Source: Streptomyces sp. NBC_01454 (lineage in GTDB: Bacteria; Actinomycetota; Actinomycetes; Streptomycetales; Streptomycetaceae). Taken from it: a stretch of DNA of 64,000 nt. A program made the position numbers and the translations under genes. Within the stretch, counting starts at the first letter, position 1. The number at the start of each line of letters is the position of its first letter. A model generated the notes under the pieces. The model ran no database searches and was not told the origin of the DNA. It saw only the letters and a program-made list of their open reading frames with translations. Shown one piece after another: positions 26,080 through 34,676 of this stretch. Location of the stretch: NCBI RefSeq assembly GCF_036227565.1, contig NZ_CP109460.1, forward strand, positions 4,960,001-5,024,000, read 5' to 3'.

Positions 26080-26709
26080 GTGGGACGCGGGGCATATGGG
26101 CTGGTCCGGGTGGCGGTGCTGGTACGGGCACCGGCCGGCTGGCTGTGGTGGCCGGGACTGCTGGCCGCGGGGATCGGAGCGCTGGTACCGGGGCTGACCG
26201 GCCGGACGATCGGGCTGGCGGCGGGGGCGGCGCTGGGCGTGGGCGCGGCGCTGGTGGTGGGCGCGGCCCGGCGCGGACGGTATGCGGCGCTGGCCCGCGC
26301 CGCCTCGCGCGCCGGGAAGGCCGTGATCCTCCAGGACCGCTCGGTCACCCTCCGCAGCTGGCGGCGGGCCCACCGCTGGTGGCTGCTGCTCGCCTTCCTG
26401 GCGGCGGTCGGTTCGTCGTTCGTGCTGCCGGCGGCCGGCGGGCTGCTGATGGCCGGGGCCGCGCTCGGCCTGTGGGGCAAGGCGCGGTGGCTGGGCCGCT
26501 GGGAGCGGCGGCACGAGGCGCTGCTGTGGGTCCGGACCGAATCCGCCCGTCGGGGCGGCGCCGCGGGCAAGGAGGTCCGCGCATACCTGCTGACCGGAAC
26601 GGCCGCCGGCGACGCCCGCCCTGGCGGGGCACGCACGGCGGCCGGGGCGCGGACGGCCGGGGCGCGGACCGGGGGAGCCGGGGCCGGGGGAGCGCGGGTC
26701 GGTCGCTGA
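26080..26709 (+). CDS. Hypothetical membrane protein
   Basis: 209 residues. Two N-terminal membrane helices (WLWWPGLLAAGIGALVPGL and IGLAAGAALGVGAALVVGA) are followed by a basic helical loop, two more helices (WWLLLAFLAAVGSSFVLPA and GLLMAGAALGLWG), a charged segment with GRWERRHEALLWV, and a disordered Ala/Gly/Arg tail. The GTG at 26080 has AGGAGG six bases upstream, an excellent ribosome site. No known domain is visible. The gene follows the RpiR regulator by 129 bases and is convergent with the PLP decarboxylase. Confidence 0.6.
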   Translation: MGRGAYGLVRVAVLVRAPAGWLWWPGLLAAGIGALVPGLTGRTIGLAAGAALGVGAALVVGAARRGRYAALARAASRAGKAVILQDRSVTLRSWRRAHRWWLLLAFLAAVGSSFVLPAAGGLLMAGAALGLWGKARWLGRWERRHEALLWVRTESARRGGAAGKEVRAYLLTGTAAGDARPGGARTAAGARTAGARTGGAGAGGARVGR

Positions 26710-26726
26710 GGGGCCGCTGCCTCCGA

Positions 26727-26775
26727 GGCCTTGGGGCTTTGAGGCCTTGGGGCCTTGGGGCGTCGTGGCTTGGGG
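26727..26775. repeat. Short GGCCTTGGGG repeats in a convergent gap
   Basis: The 68-bp gap between two convergent stops contains GAGGCCTTGGGG and related units at least four times in succession, with small variations. It is probably slippage-derived, with no clear hairpin. Confidence 0.5.
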
Positions 26776-26777
26776 GC

Positions 26778-28112
26778 CTACTGCCTGCCCAGGTCGTGCA
26801 GTGACTCCGCGTGGGCGCCGCCGCTCTCCGCGGTGAGTTCCTCCAGTGTTTGCGGGGTGCGGACGGTGGCGAAGCGGACGGTGCCGTCCGGCTCCGCCGC
26901 ATAGCCGTAAATCCCGGGGCGGGGGAGGGAGTTGTAGGCGAAGTGGGTGGAGAAGTAGTACGCGCCGGTGTCCAGGAGGGCGGCATGGTCGCCGGACTCC
27001 AGGAGGGGGAGCGGCCGGTTCTCGGCGACCAGATCACCCGCGAAGCAGCACGGTCCCGCGACGTCCTGTGCCACCGGAGCACCCGTCTTGGGCCGGCCCT
27101 CGGCGTCGTAGGCCGCGACCCGGATCGGCCAGGACTCGGGGACGAAGGCCGTACGGGTGGCGACCTGGGCACCGGCATGGGTGACCGCGATCGGCCGGCC
27201 GCCCGCCGACTTGGCGTACTCGACGCGGGCGAGGACCGTACCGTGCTTGGCCAGCAGCGAGCGGCCGAACTCGGTGACCAGCCCATAGCGTCCGGACAGC
27301 AGGCCGGGCACGGTGGCGTGGAGCTGTGCGACGTACTCGCGGTAGGTCGGGGTGACGGCGTCCGAGGAGAAGTTGACCGGCAGGCCGCCGCCGATGTCGA
27401 GGGTGTCGACCTGACGCCGGCCGGCCCTCTCGTTGATCTCCTCGGCGAGGACGTACAGGGCCCGGACACCCGCGGTCATCAGCTCCATCGGCATGCCCTG
27501 GGAACCGACATGGGCATGCAGCCGGGTCAGCCACGGGCGGGCGAGGAAGGCGCGAACGACCCACTCCCGGGCGCCCTCGTCCCGCAGCCCGACACCGAAC
27601 TTGGAGGTGTCGGTGGCGGTGCTCATCGCCCCGATGCTGCCGCCGCCGATCTGGGGGTTGACCCGCAGACCGAGGGGGGCGCCGCTCGGCGCGGAGGCCA
27701 TCAGGGAGTCGATACGGGCCAGTTCCTCGGGGTTGTCCGCGTTGACGGCGATCCCGAGGGCCAGCGCCTCCCGCAGCTCGGCGCGGGTCTTGGCCGGCGA
27801 GTCCAGGACCGTCCGCGCCACGGGCACACCGGCGGCACGGGTCAGCGCCAGCTCACCGGGGCTGGCCACCTCACACCCGAGGCCCTCCTGCGCCAGCACC
27901 CGCAGGACCGGTACGAGCGAGGCGGCCTTCACCGCGAAGGCGTGCAGCACCGGGGTACCGGGGGCCGTGAACTCTTCGAAGGCGGCCCGCAGCTCGGCCG
28001 CCGACCGCCGGATCCCGGCGATATCGAGCAGCCCGGCAACGGGCTCCCCGGGCCCCACCAGTCCCTGTGCAATGGCGGCCCGTACGGCCCGGTCTCGGTC
28101 CGTGAAGTTCAT
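26778..28112 (-). CDS. PLP-dependent decarboxylase, fold III (diaminopimelate/ornithine decarboxylase-like)
   Basis: 444 residues. The N-terminal alanine-racemase-like barrel has the PLP lysine in LHAFAVKAA (Lys62), the phosphate-binding loop TLDIGGGLPVNF and the glutamate segment VTEFGRSLLAKHG. The C-terminal beta domain has CCFAGDLVAENRPLP, matching the Cys-X3-Asp site of DAP and ornithine decarboxylases, and GAYYFSTHFAYN. The real lysA is normally linked to thrA/thrC elsewhere in Streptomyces, and the sequence is divergent, so I infer a side-pathway decarboxylase or racemase for a basic or diamino acid. The ATG at 28112 has only a weak ribosome site. Confidence 0.8.
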   Translation of the reverse strand: MNFTDRDRAVRAAIAQGLVGPGEPVAGLLDIAGIRRSAAELRAAFEEFTAPGTPVLHAFAVKAASLVPVLRVLAQEGLGCEVASPGELALTRAAGVPVARTVLDSPAKTRAELREALALGIAVNADNPEELARIDSLMASAPSGAPLGLRVNPQIGGGSIGAMSTATDTSKFGVGLRDEGAREWVVRAFLARPWLTRLHAHVGSQGMPMELMTAGVRALYVLAEEINERAGRRQVDTLDIGGGLPVNFSSDAVTPTYREYVAQLHATVPGLLSGRYGLVTEFGRSLLAKHGTVLARVEYAKSAGGRPIAVTHAGAQVATRTAFVPESWPIRVAAYDAEGRPKTGAPVAQDVAGPCCFAGDLVAENRPLPLLESGDHAALLDTGAYYFSTHFAYNSLPRPGIYGYAAEPDGTVRFATVRTPQTLEELTAESGGAHAESLHDLGRQ

Positions 28113-28608
28113 GAGACAACTTCATCATTGGGTGGGGGCGGCACGCCAACTGATACCGGAAGCCGCCGGAAGCCGTCCGATGGCCTTCGACGGGGCCCGC
28201 CGAGAGAGCCTCCGGAGCCGTCCGGCGGCCGGGGGCCGGGGCCGTGGGCCGGGGGCAGGCCTCCGGCGATGGCAGGCGCTGGGGGGAGGCCCTGTATACG
28301 GACCCACCGAGCCATCGCCCTACCGGCACCGGTCCGACGCTCACCAACCCACCGGCCCGCCGGTCCGCCGGTCCGCCGGGGGCTGGCTCACCGGCTCACT
28401 GACCCGCTGGCTCGCAGACCCGCAGACCCGCCGGCCGGCTCTGCCCGCGGCGCGCCCTGTGTGCCGCCCGCGCTGTCCGACACCTGTCCGGACCGCGCGA
28501 GCGGCACCAAGGTCACGCGACGCCCCGGGCCACACGGTCCCGGGGCCACACGGCCCCGACACCACGGTGCGCCCTGGGACCCGCGAATCCCGGGTCACGC
28601 AACGCCCG
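28113..28608. other. 496-bp intergenic region with low-complexity sequence
   Basis: The region lies between the end of the exporter operon and the start of the PLP decarboxylase, both on the minus strand. It contains runs of short CCGGTCCG and GACCCGC repeats at 28350-28440 and CCACACGG repeats at 28528-28558. Open frames across it are Pro/Arg-rich with no start signals. The part nearest 28112 presumably holds the decarboxylase promoter. Confidence 0.4.
28541..28558 (-). terminator. Short hairpin after the ABC-2 exporter operon
   Basis: CGGGGCC and GGCCCCG flank an ACAC loop about 50 bases past the permease stop. The stem is short and there is no T-run, so this is a modest candidate. Confidence 0.4.
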
Positions 28609-29643
28609 TCACGCCCCCTGGCTGCCGCTGAGTCCCGCCTTGCGGTGGCGTTCGGAGAGACGGGAGCCGGACTCGCGGCGGGCGGCGCGGCGGAGCAGCG
28701 GGACCGCGAGGAGGAAGCCGGCGAGGGCCCAGGCGCCGAGTATCAGGGCCACCTTCGGCAGCTCCCAGGAGCCGGCCGCTTCCGCGGCGCGTGCGGCGTC
28801 CGGCAGGAGGGCGGAGCGCAGGCCCTGGGCCATCCACTTGAGGGGGAAGACCGAGGCGATCTTCTGGACCAGGGCGGGAAGCGAGCCGAGCGGGAACATC
28901 GCTCCCGAGGTGAACAGCAGCGCCATCGTGGGCAGCATGATCAGCGCGAGCGCCTCGCGCGGGTTCGGCAGCACGGCGCCGATGGCCGCGCCCAGCGGTA
29001 CGACGGCGAGCAGTCCCAGCGCGCTGACCCACAGCAGCGTCAGCCAGCCGTCGGGCCCGTGCGGCAGCGGCCCGTCCACCAGCAGGGCGGCGGCTCCCAG
29101 CAGCAGAGCCAGGGTGCCGAAGGCCATCACGACCACCAGCAGCGACTTGGCGATGAGGTAGGCGGGTATGCCGCCGGGAGTGGCGCGCAGCCGCAGCAGG
29201 GTGCCCTCCTCGCGCTCGGTCACCAGAATCTGCGGGAGGTTGACCAGCCCGATCTGGAACAGCAGATAGGCGGAGAAGCCCGCGAGCGTCAGATGGGCCA
29301 TGGGGACATGGGTGCCGGGCACCTTGCCGTGGATATAGCTCGCGAGCAGCAGTGCCACGACGACATTGATCACATGGCCGCTCATCTCCTTGGGGTTACG
29401 CAGGAGGTGGCGCAGTTCGATCCGCCCGCGCAGGAAGCCGGAGCGCCAGGAACGGCGGCGGGAGCGTGGTGCGGTCTTCCCCGGGGCCGCGCCGTGCGGC
29501 TGCCCAGGCCCGGTCCGGCCGGTCGCGCCGGCGGTGCCCGGCGCCTCCGTCGCGCCTGTCGTGTCGGCCCCCTCGGCCGTGCCCGTTCCCGTCCCCGTTG
29601 TCGTTGTTGCTTGCGCTGCGGCTGTCATATCGGTCCCCCTCAT
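28609..29643 (-). CDS. ABC-2 type transporter permease
   Basis: 344 residues. The first 70 are disordered and Thr/Gly/Ala-rich, ending in the basic stretch RSRRRSWRSGFLRGR. Six membrane helices follow, with MSGHVINVVVALLLASYI, ILVTEREEGTLLRLRATPGG (a typical ABC-2 cytoplasmic segment) and LIMLPTMALLFTSGAMFPLG. It is an export permease for drugs, lipids or peptides. The start is set at ATG 29643 because it overlaps the ATPase stop by four bases, as at every junction in this operon; an ATG at 29628 with a closer GGGGG site is possible. It is the last gene of the operon. Confidence 0.88.
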   Translation of the reverse strand: MRGTDMTAAAQATTTTGTGTGTAEGADTTGATEAPGTAGATGRTGPGQPHGAAPGKTAPRSRRRSWRSGFLRGRIELRHLLRNPKEMSGHVINVVVALLLASYIHGKVPGTHVPMAHLTLAGFSAYLLFQIGLVNLPQILVTEREEGTLLRLRATPGGIPAYLIAKSLLVVVMAFGTLALLLGAAALLVDGPLPHGPDGWLTLLWVSALGLLAVVPLGAAIGAVLPNPREALALIMLPTMALLFTSGAMFPLGSLPALVQKIASVFPLKWMAQGLRSALLPDAARAAEAAGSWELPKVALILGAWALAGFLLAVPLLRRAARRESGSRLSERHRKAGLSGSQGA

Positions 29644-30671
29644 GCGGCTCGTTCCTCCCCCTCCGGGGCGTCGGCCCCGGCCCCGGCTCGGGTCCCGGCC
29701 TCGGTCCCGGCCCCGGTCCCGTCACTGGCGCTGCTGCCGTCCCCGTGTCCGTCGTCCTGGTGCACCATGTGCAGATAGGTGTCCTCCAGCGTCGGGCGGC
29801 GGACCTCCAGATCGGCGATCGGTCCGCCCGTCTCGTGGTGGAGTTCCCAGACCAGCCGGGACGGGTCGGCGGTGCGTTCCTGGCGGGCCGTGCCGTCGGC
29901 CCCGGTCCAGCGGACCTCGGCCTGGGCGGCGGCCTGCCGGGCCAGTTCCGCCGGCGTGCCGGAGATCCGGATCCGGCCGTTGACCAGCATCGCTATCCGG
30001 TCGGCCAGCCGTTCGGCCTCCGCCAGATCGTGCGTGGTGAGCAGGATCGTCACGCCCTCGTCGCGGGCGAGACGTTCGACCAGATCGTGGAAGTCGCGCC
30101 GGGCCTCGGGGTCGAAGCCGGTGGTCGGCTCGTCCAGGAAGAGGATTTCGGGGCGGCCGACGATGGCCAGGGCCACGTCCAGGCGCCTGCGCTGACCGCC
30201 GGACAGCTGGCCGACCTGTCGGCCGGCCTGCTTCGTGAGGCCGACCAGGGCCAGCAGCTCGGACGGGTCGCGGGGGTGCGGGTAGTACGTGGCGAAGTGC
30301 GCGAGCAGCTCGGCGACCTGCCAGCGGCGGTGGTCGCGCCAGTACTGGAGCACCAGGCCGACCCGGCCGCGCCAGGCGTCGTCACCGCGCGCCGGGTCCG
30401 TCCCCAGGACGCGGACCTCCCCGGCGGAACGCTGCCGGAAGCCCTCCAGGATCTCGACCGTGGTGGTCTTCCCGGCGCCGTTGGGGCCGAGCAGTGCGAA
30501 GATCTCGCCGCGGTGGATCTCCAGGTCGATGCCGTGCAGGACGGTGGTGCCGCCGTACGACATCCGCAAGTCCCGTACCTGGACGACGCCTTCATGGGCC
30601 GTGCCGGATCCTGGGGCCGCCGCCGGCGTGGTCGCCGCCGGGGTCGTGATCGGGTGCTCGGTCGTGGTCAT
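29640..30671 (-). CDS. ABC transporter ATP-binding protein (drug-exporter type)
   Basis: 343 residues. Walker A is LLGPNGAGKTTT, the signature LSGGQRRRLDVALAI, and Walker B ILFLDEPTTGFDP, with the H-loop histidine in LLTTHDLAEAERL. A C-terminal region of about 90 residues (QAEVRWTGADGTARQ onward) has the DrrA-like accessory fold and ends in a Gly/Thr/Asp-rich tail. The N-terminus (MTTTEHPITTPAATTPAAAP) is disordered. Start and stop both form ATGA overlaps with the regulator upstream and the permease downstream. The exported compound is unknown; the adjacent regulator suggests induction by it. Confidence 0.9.
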   Translation of the reverse strand: MTTTEHPITTPAATTPAAAPGSGTAHEGVVQVRDLRMSYGGTTVLHGIDLEIHRGEIFALLGPNGAGKTTTVEILEGFRQRSAGEVRVLGTDPARGDDAWRGRVGLVLQYWRDHRRWQVAELLAHFATYYPHPRDPSELLALVGLTKQAGRQVGQLSGGQRRRLDVALAIVGRPEILFLDEPTTGFDPEARRDFHDLVERLARDEGVTILLTTHDLAEAERLADRIAMLVNGRIRISGTPAELARQAAAQAEVRWTGADGTARQERTADPSRLVWELHHETGGPIADLEVRRPTLEDTYLHMVHQDDGHGDGSSASDGTGAGTEAGTRAGAGADAPEGEERAA

Positions 30672-31054
30672 CGGCCCGCCTCCGCGCGCTGTTGCTGGTC
30701 CTGTGTCCCTGAGGCCGGCGCCGCGGCGGACTCCGTCGCCGCAGTGGTGTCCGCTGCCGGTCCCGCGCCCTCGACGATGGCCCGGAGTGCGGCCACATGT
30801 CCCTCGAAGGCGGTGCGGCCGCGGCTGGTCAGCCGGACCTTGGTGCGCCGTTTGCGGCCGGCGCCCTCCTTGTGGAGCTCCAGATATCCGGCCTCTCCCA
30901 GGGTGTGCAGTTGCTTGGACAGTGCGGAGTCGCTGAGCGAGAGGCTGTCGCGGATGAAGGAGAAGTCGGCCCACTCCGTGGCGGCGAGAAGGGCCACCAC
31001 GGACAGGCGGGTGGAGGGGTGGATCAGTTCGTCGAAGCCGCTCGGCGTGCTCAT
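30668..31054 (-). CDS. Winged-helix transcriptional regulator (HTH_34 type)
   Basis: 128 residues. The DNA-binding domain spans about residues 8-90: HPSTRLSVVALLAATEW, the recognition region LSLSDSALSKQLHTLGEAGY and the wing with RKRRTKVRLTSRGRTAFEGH. It resembles the ArsR/MarR-like HTH_34 group, often found beside ABC-2 exporters. The C-terminus is Ala/Thr/Gln-rich and disordered. It overlaps its neighbours by four bases on both sides. The double palindrome at 31594-31645 before the operon is the obvious binding site for autoregulation. Confidence 0.85.
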   Translation of the reverse strand: MSTPSGFDELIHPSTRLSVVALLAATEWADFSFIRDSLSLSDSALSKQLHTLGEAGYLELHKEGAGRKRRTKVRLTSRGRTAFEGHVAALRAIVEGAGPAADTTAATESAAAPASGTQDQQQRAEAGR

Positions 31055-31557
31055 CGGCCCACCCCTTCCTGGATGGCTCTCGTGCCGCGGTCGCGCAGTG
31101 CGCTGACCGCCCAGCGGTTCGCCGGGCCGACGAAGAGCACGAAGGCGCCGGTCGAAACGGTGGCCTGGATCAGGCTGGCGCACGGCAGTGCCAGCCGGTC
31201 GGCCACGAAGCCGGAGGCCAGGATGGTCGCGAGAGTGACCACCATGCCCGCGAAGAAGGTGGCGAACGACCGCCAGCTGTGGCGTGAGCGGTGCAGCCGG
31301 ATCCGGCTTCTGCGGTTGTGGATCACCGCGACGGTGCTCAGTACGGCGAAGTAGGCGGTCAGTACCAGCCAGAAGGCCCACATGGGCAGATCCAGGCCCG
31401 TGACGGCGAGGAACACCCACATCACGGCGGCCGTGACGTACGTCGGCCCGGCGTCGCTCCGGGCGCTTCTCTCGACCTCGTCGTAGACCCGCTCCTGCGG
31501 TACCCGGATGCGCTGCAGATCCTGCCAGGCCCGTTCGGCATCCACCGGTGTGCTCAT
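31051..31557 (-). CDS. Hypothetical membrane protein, first gene of the exporter operon
   Basis: 168 residues with four membrane helices (AAVMWVFLAVTGLDLPMWAF; WLVLTAYFAVLSTVAVI; FATFFAGMVVTLATILASGF; IQATVSTGAFVLFVGPA). The N-terminus is cytoplasmic and carries AWQDLQRIRVPQERVYDEVE. This matches the small membrane proteins that commonly precede HTH_34 regulators in actinobacteria. The ATG at 31557 is chosen because GGAGG lies eight bases upstream; the ATG at 31563 is too close to it. Its stop overlaps the regulator start (ATGA). A role as accessory subunit or signal partner is inferred only from linkage. Confidence 0.7.
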   Translation of the reverse strand: MSTPVDAERAWQDLQRIRVPQERVYDEVERSARSDAGPTYVTAAVMWVFLAVTGLDLPMWAFWLVLTAYFAVLSTVAVIHNRRSRIRLHRSRHSWRSFATFFAGMVVTLATILASGFVADRLALPCASLIQATVSTGAFVLFVGPANRWAVSALRDRGTRAIQEGVGR

Positions 31558-31593
31558 GGCCATCGCCTCCCCAAGGCGTTCATGCGTTCCCCG

Positions 31594-31645
31594 TTGACTT
31601 TCCCACCAGGAAAGTTAGCACAGACTTTCCTGGTGGGAAAGTCAA
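31594..31645 (-). promoter_or_regulatory. Double palindromic operator of the exporter operon
   Basis: A perfect 22-base inverted repeat (arms 31594-31615 and 31624-31645, spacer TAGCACAG) sits 37 bases before the operon start. Each arm is itself palindromic: ACTTTCC, five central bases, GGAAAGT. Each outer end begins TTGACTTTCC, giving a -35-like TTGACT on both strands. Two repressor dimers side by side, overlapping the promoter, are the natural reading; the HTH_34 protein in the operon is the likely ligand. Confidence 0.8.
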
Positions 31646-31705
31646 AAATCCTCCGCCGGTAGGCCGGATCCCGTGCCATGCGGCGCGCGCCGTCCCCGCA
31701 CCCTG

Positions 31706-31743
31706 TTGACTAACGCTATTCACCGACATCAATATGTGAATAG
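31706..31743 (+). promoter_or_regulatory. hutU promoter with palindromic operator
   Basis: TTGACT at 31706-31711 serves as -35. CTATTCAC (31716-31723) and GTGAATAG (31736-31743) form a perfect 8-base inverted repeat with a 12-base spacer containing CAATAT as a possible -10. A bound protein would block the promoter. The left arm plus CCGACATCAAT matches the NCS1 permease promoter (CCATTCACCGCCATCGAT), and GTGAATAG recurs before the importer operon. Confidence 0.65.
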
Positions 31744-31776
31744 CTCAATCCATTCGACGTCAGGGAGGCACGGCCC

Positions 31777-33441
31777 ATGTCGGGACCGCGACCCGTGCGG
31801 GCACCGCGCGGTACGGAGCTGAGTGCTCGGGGATGGCAGCAGGAAGCCGCGCTGCGCATGCTGCAGAACAACCTCGATCCGGAGGTGGCCGAACACCCGG
31901 ACCAGCTCGTCGTCTACGGCGGGACGGGCAAGGCCGCACGTGACTGGCGCTCCTTCGACGCGATGGTGCGCACGCTCACCACGCTCAAGCAGGACGAGAC
32001 GATGCTCGTCCAGTCCGGCCGGCCGGTCGGCGTGATGCAGACGCACGAGTGGGCGCCGCGGGTGCTCATCGCCAACTCCAACCTCGTCGGCGACTGGGCC
32101 AACTGGGAGGAGTTCCGCCGCCTGGAGGCCCTCGGTCTGACCATGTACGGGCAGATGACCGCCGGTTCGTGGATCTACATCGGCACCCAGGGGATCCTGC
32201 AGGGCACCTACGAGACCTTCGCGGCCGTCGCGGCGAAGAAGTTCGGCGGCACGCTGGCCGGGACGATCACGCTCACCGCCGGCCTCGGCGGCATGGGCGG
32301 CGCCCAGCCGCTCGCCGTCACCATGAACGACGGCGTCGCGATCTGCATCGACGTCGACCCGCGCGCCATCGAGCGCCGCATCGAGCACCGCTACCTGGAC
32401 GTGCGCGCGGACAGCCTCGCGCATGCGCTCCAGCTCGCCGTCGAGGCCCGTGACCAGCGCAAGCCGCTGTCCATCGGCCTGCTCGGCAACGCCGCCGAGC
32501 TGCTGCCGCAGATGCTCGCCGAGGGCGCGCCGATCGATATCGTCACCGACCAGACCAGCGCCCACGACCCGCTGGCCTACCTTCCGGTCGGCATCGACTT
32601 CGACGACATGGCCGCCTACGCCGCCGCGAAGCCCGCCGACTTCACCCAGCGGGCACGCGAGTCGATGGCCCGGCACGTCGAGGCCATGGTCGGCTTCATG
32701 GACGCCGGCGCCGAGGTCTTCGACTACGGCAACTCGATCCGCGGCGAGGCCCAACTCGCCGGATACGAGCGGGCCTTCGCCTTCCCCGGCTTCGTCCCCG
32801 CCTACATCCGCCCGCTGTTCGCCGAGGGCAAGGGGCCGTTCCGCTGGGCCGCGCTGTCCGGCGACGCCCGGGACATCGCCGCCACCGACAAGGCGATGCT
32901 GGACCTCTTCCCGGAGAACGAGTCGCTGGCCCGCTGGATCAAGCTGGCCGGTGAGCGCGTCCACTTCCAGGGCCTGCCCGCCCGCATCTGCTGGCTCGGC
33001 TACGGCGAGCGCGACAAGGCCGGCGAGCGCTTCAACGAGATGGTCGCCGACGGAACGCTCAAGGCCCCGCTGGCCATCGGCCGTGACCACCTCGACTGCG
33101 GCTCCGTCGCCTCGCCCTACCGCGAGACCGAGGCCATGAAGGACGGTTCGGACGCGATCGCCGACTGGCCGCTGCTCAACGCCATGGTCAATGTCGCCTC
33201 GGGCGCCTCCTGGGTCTCGCTGCACCACGGCGGCGGCGTCGGCATGGGCCGCTCGATCCACGCCGGCCAGGTCACCGTCGCCGACGGCACCCCGCTGGCC
33301 GGCGAGAAGATCCGCCGGGTGCTCACCAACGACCCCGGTATGGGCGTCATCCGGCATGTCGACGCGGGCTACGAGCGCGCCGACGAGGTGGCCGCCGAGC
33401 GCGGTGTCCGCATCCCGATGCGCGAGGGCGAGGGCGCGTGA
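31777..33441 (+). CDS. hutU: Urocanate hydratase
   Basis: 554 residues, the normal length. Urocanase converts urocanate to imidazolonepropionate using tightly bound NAD as an electrophile. Recognisable stretches are [20 protein letters not shown] at the N-terminus, [40 protein letters not shown] (the NAD-binding glycine region) and [17 protein letters not shown] near the C-terminus. The ATG at 31777 has GGGAGG nine bases upstream. It is the first gene of a four-gene hut operon and is preceded by an operator-like palindrome. A canonical hutH is not in this window; the lyase at 23.3 kb has an altered active-site triad. Confidence 0.96.
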   Translation: MSGPRPVRAPRGTELSARGWQQEAALRMLQNNLDPEVAEHPDQLVVYGGTGKAARDWRSFDAMVRTLTTLKQDETMLVQSGRPVGVMQTHEWAPRVLIANSNLVGDWANWEEFRRLEALGLTMYGQMTAGSWIYIGTQGILQGTYETFAAVAAKKFGGTLAGTITLTAGLGGMGGAQPLAVTMNDGVAICIDVDPRAIERRIEHRYLDVRADSLAHALQLAVEARDQRKPLSIGLLGNAAELLPQMLAEGAPIDIVTDQTSAHDPLAYLPVGIDFDDMAAYAAAKPADFTQRARESMARHVEAMVGFMDAGAEVFDYGNSIRGEAQLAGYERAFAFPGFVPAYIRPLFAEGKGPFRWAALSGDARDIAATDKAMLDLFPENESLARWIKLAGERVHFQGLPARICWLGYGERDKAGERFNEMVADGTLKAPLAIGRDHLDCGSVASPYRETEAMKDGSDAIADWPLLNAMVNVASGASWVSLHHGGGVGMGRSIHAGQVTVADGTPLAGEKIRRVLTNDPGMGVIRHVDAGYERADEVAAERGVRIPMREGEGA

Positions 33442-34676
33442 CCGCCTCGTTCCACGAGATGTGGGAGGAGTTGCGGCCGCTGGGCCGCGACTCCTCCTCC
33501 GGGGGCTACCGCCGCTACGCGTGGACCGGGGCCGACGCCGACTGCCGCGCGTGGTTCCGGGCCCAGGCCGAGGCCCGCGGGCTCGCCTACGAGCTGGACC
33601 GCAACGGCAACCAGTGGGCCTGGCTCGGCGCCACCGGTCACCAGGACGTGGCCCCCGGCGACGCCGTCGTCACCGGCTCCCACCTGGACTCCGTGCCGGA
33701 CGGCGGCGCCTTCGACGGCCCGCTGGGCGTCGTCTCCTCCTTCGCCGCGCTGGACGAACTCCGCCAAAGGGGAGCGGAGCTCGACAGGCCGCTGGCGATC
33801 GTCAACTTCGGCGACGAGGAGGGCGCCCGCTTCGGCCTGGCCTGCGTCGGCTCCCGGCTCGCCGCCGGGGCACTGACCACCGAGGCCGCGCACCGGCTGC
33901 GCGACGGCGACGGCATCAGCCTCCCGCAGGCCATGGAGAGCGCCGGCCACGACCCCGAAGCCATCGGGCCGGACCCCGAACGGCTCGCCAGGATCGGCGC
34001 GTTCGTCGAACTCCACGTCGAGCAGGGGCGCGCCCTGGACCTGTCCGGCGACCCGGTCGGCATCGCCTCCGCCATCTGGCCGCACGGCCGCTGGCGGTTC
34101 GACTTCCAGGGCGAGGCCAACCACGCCGGCACCACCCGCCTGGAGGACCGCCGCGACCCGATGCTCAGCTACGCCGCGACCGTGCTCGCCGCGCGGGAAC
34201 AGGCCCGGCTGGCCGGCGCCCTGGCCACCTTCGGGAAGATCAGTGTGGAGCCGAACGGGGTCAACGCCATCCCCTCGCTCGTGCGCGGCTGGCTGGACTC
34301 CCGGGCGCCCGACCAGGACACCCTGGACACCGTGATCACCGGGATCGAGCAGGCGGCCGCCGAGCGCGCCGCCCGTGACGGCGTGGACCTGACCGTCGTG
34401 CGCGAATCCTTCACCCCCGTCGTGGAGTTCCAGCACGCCCTGCGGGACGAGCTGAGCGCGATCCTCGGCAAGGGGCGGGAGCGGACCGTGCCCGTGCTGG
34501 GCACCGGCGCCGGACACGACGCCGGTATTTTGTCCGGGACCGTCCCCACCGCCATGCTGTTCGTACGCAACCCCACCGGGGTGTCGCACTCACCCGCCGA
34601 AGCGGCGGCGGAGGACGACTGCGCCGCCGGGGTCACCGCACTCGCCGACGTACTGGAGGGGCTGGCGTGCCGCTGA
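33438..34676 (+). CDS. M20-family amidohydrolase (allantoate amidohydrolase-like) in the hut operon
   Basis: 412 residues of the hydantoinase/carbamoylase branch of peptidase M20. Metal and catalytic features include [67 protein letters not shown] and the C-terminal [13 protein letters not shown]. Family members cleave allantoate, N-carbamoyl or N-formyl groups. In a hut operon next to hutF the likely substrate is N-formylglutamate or another late histidine intermediate rather than allantoate; this is inferred from context. The GTG at 33438 overlaps the hutU stop (GTGA), and the 3' end overlaps hutF by ten bases. Confidence 0.85.
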   Translation: MTASFHEMWEELRPLGRDSSSGGYRRYAWTGADADCRAWFRAQAEARGLAYELDRNGNQWAWLGATGHQDVAPGDAVVTGSHLDSVPDGGAFDGPLGVVSSFAALDELRQRGAELDRPLAIVNFGDEEGARFGLACVGSRLAAGALTTEAAHRLRDGDGISLPQAMESAGHDPEAIGPDPERLARIGAFVELHVEQGRALDLSGDPVGIASAIWPHGRWRFDFQGEANHAGTTRLEDRRDPMLSYAATVLAAREQARLAGALATFGKISVEPNGVNAIPSLVRGWLDSRAPDQDTLDTVITGIEQAAAERAARDGVDLTVVRESFTPVVEFQHALRDELSAILGKGRERTVPVLGTGAGHDAGILSGTVPTAMLFVRNPTGVSHSPAEAAAEDDCAAGVTALADVLEGLACR

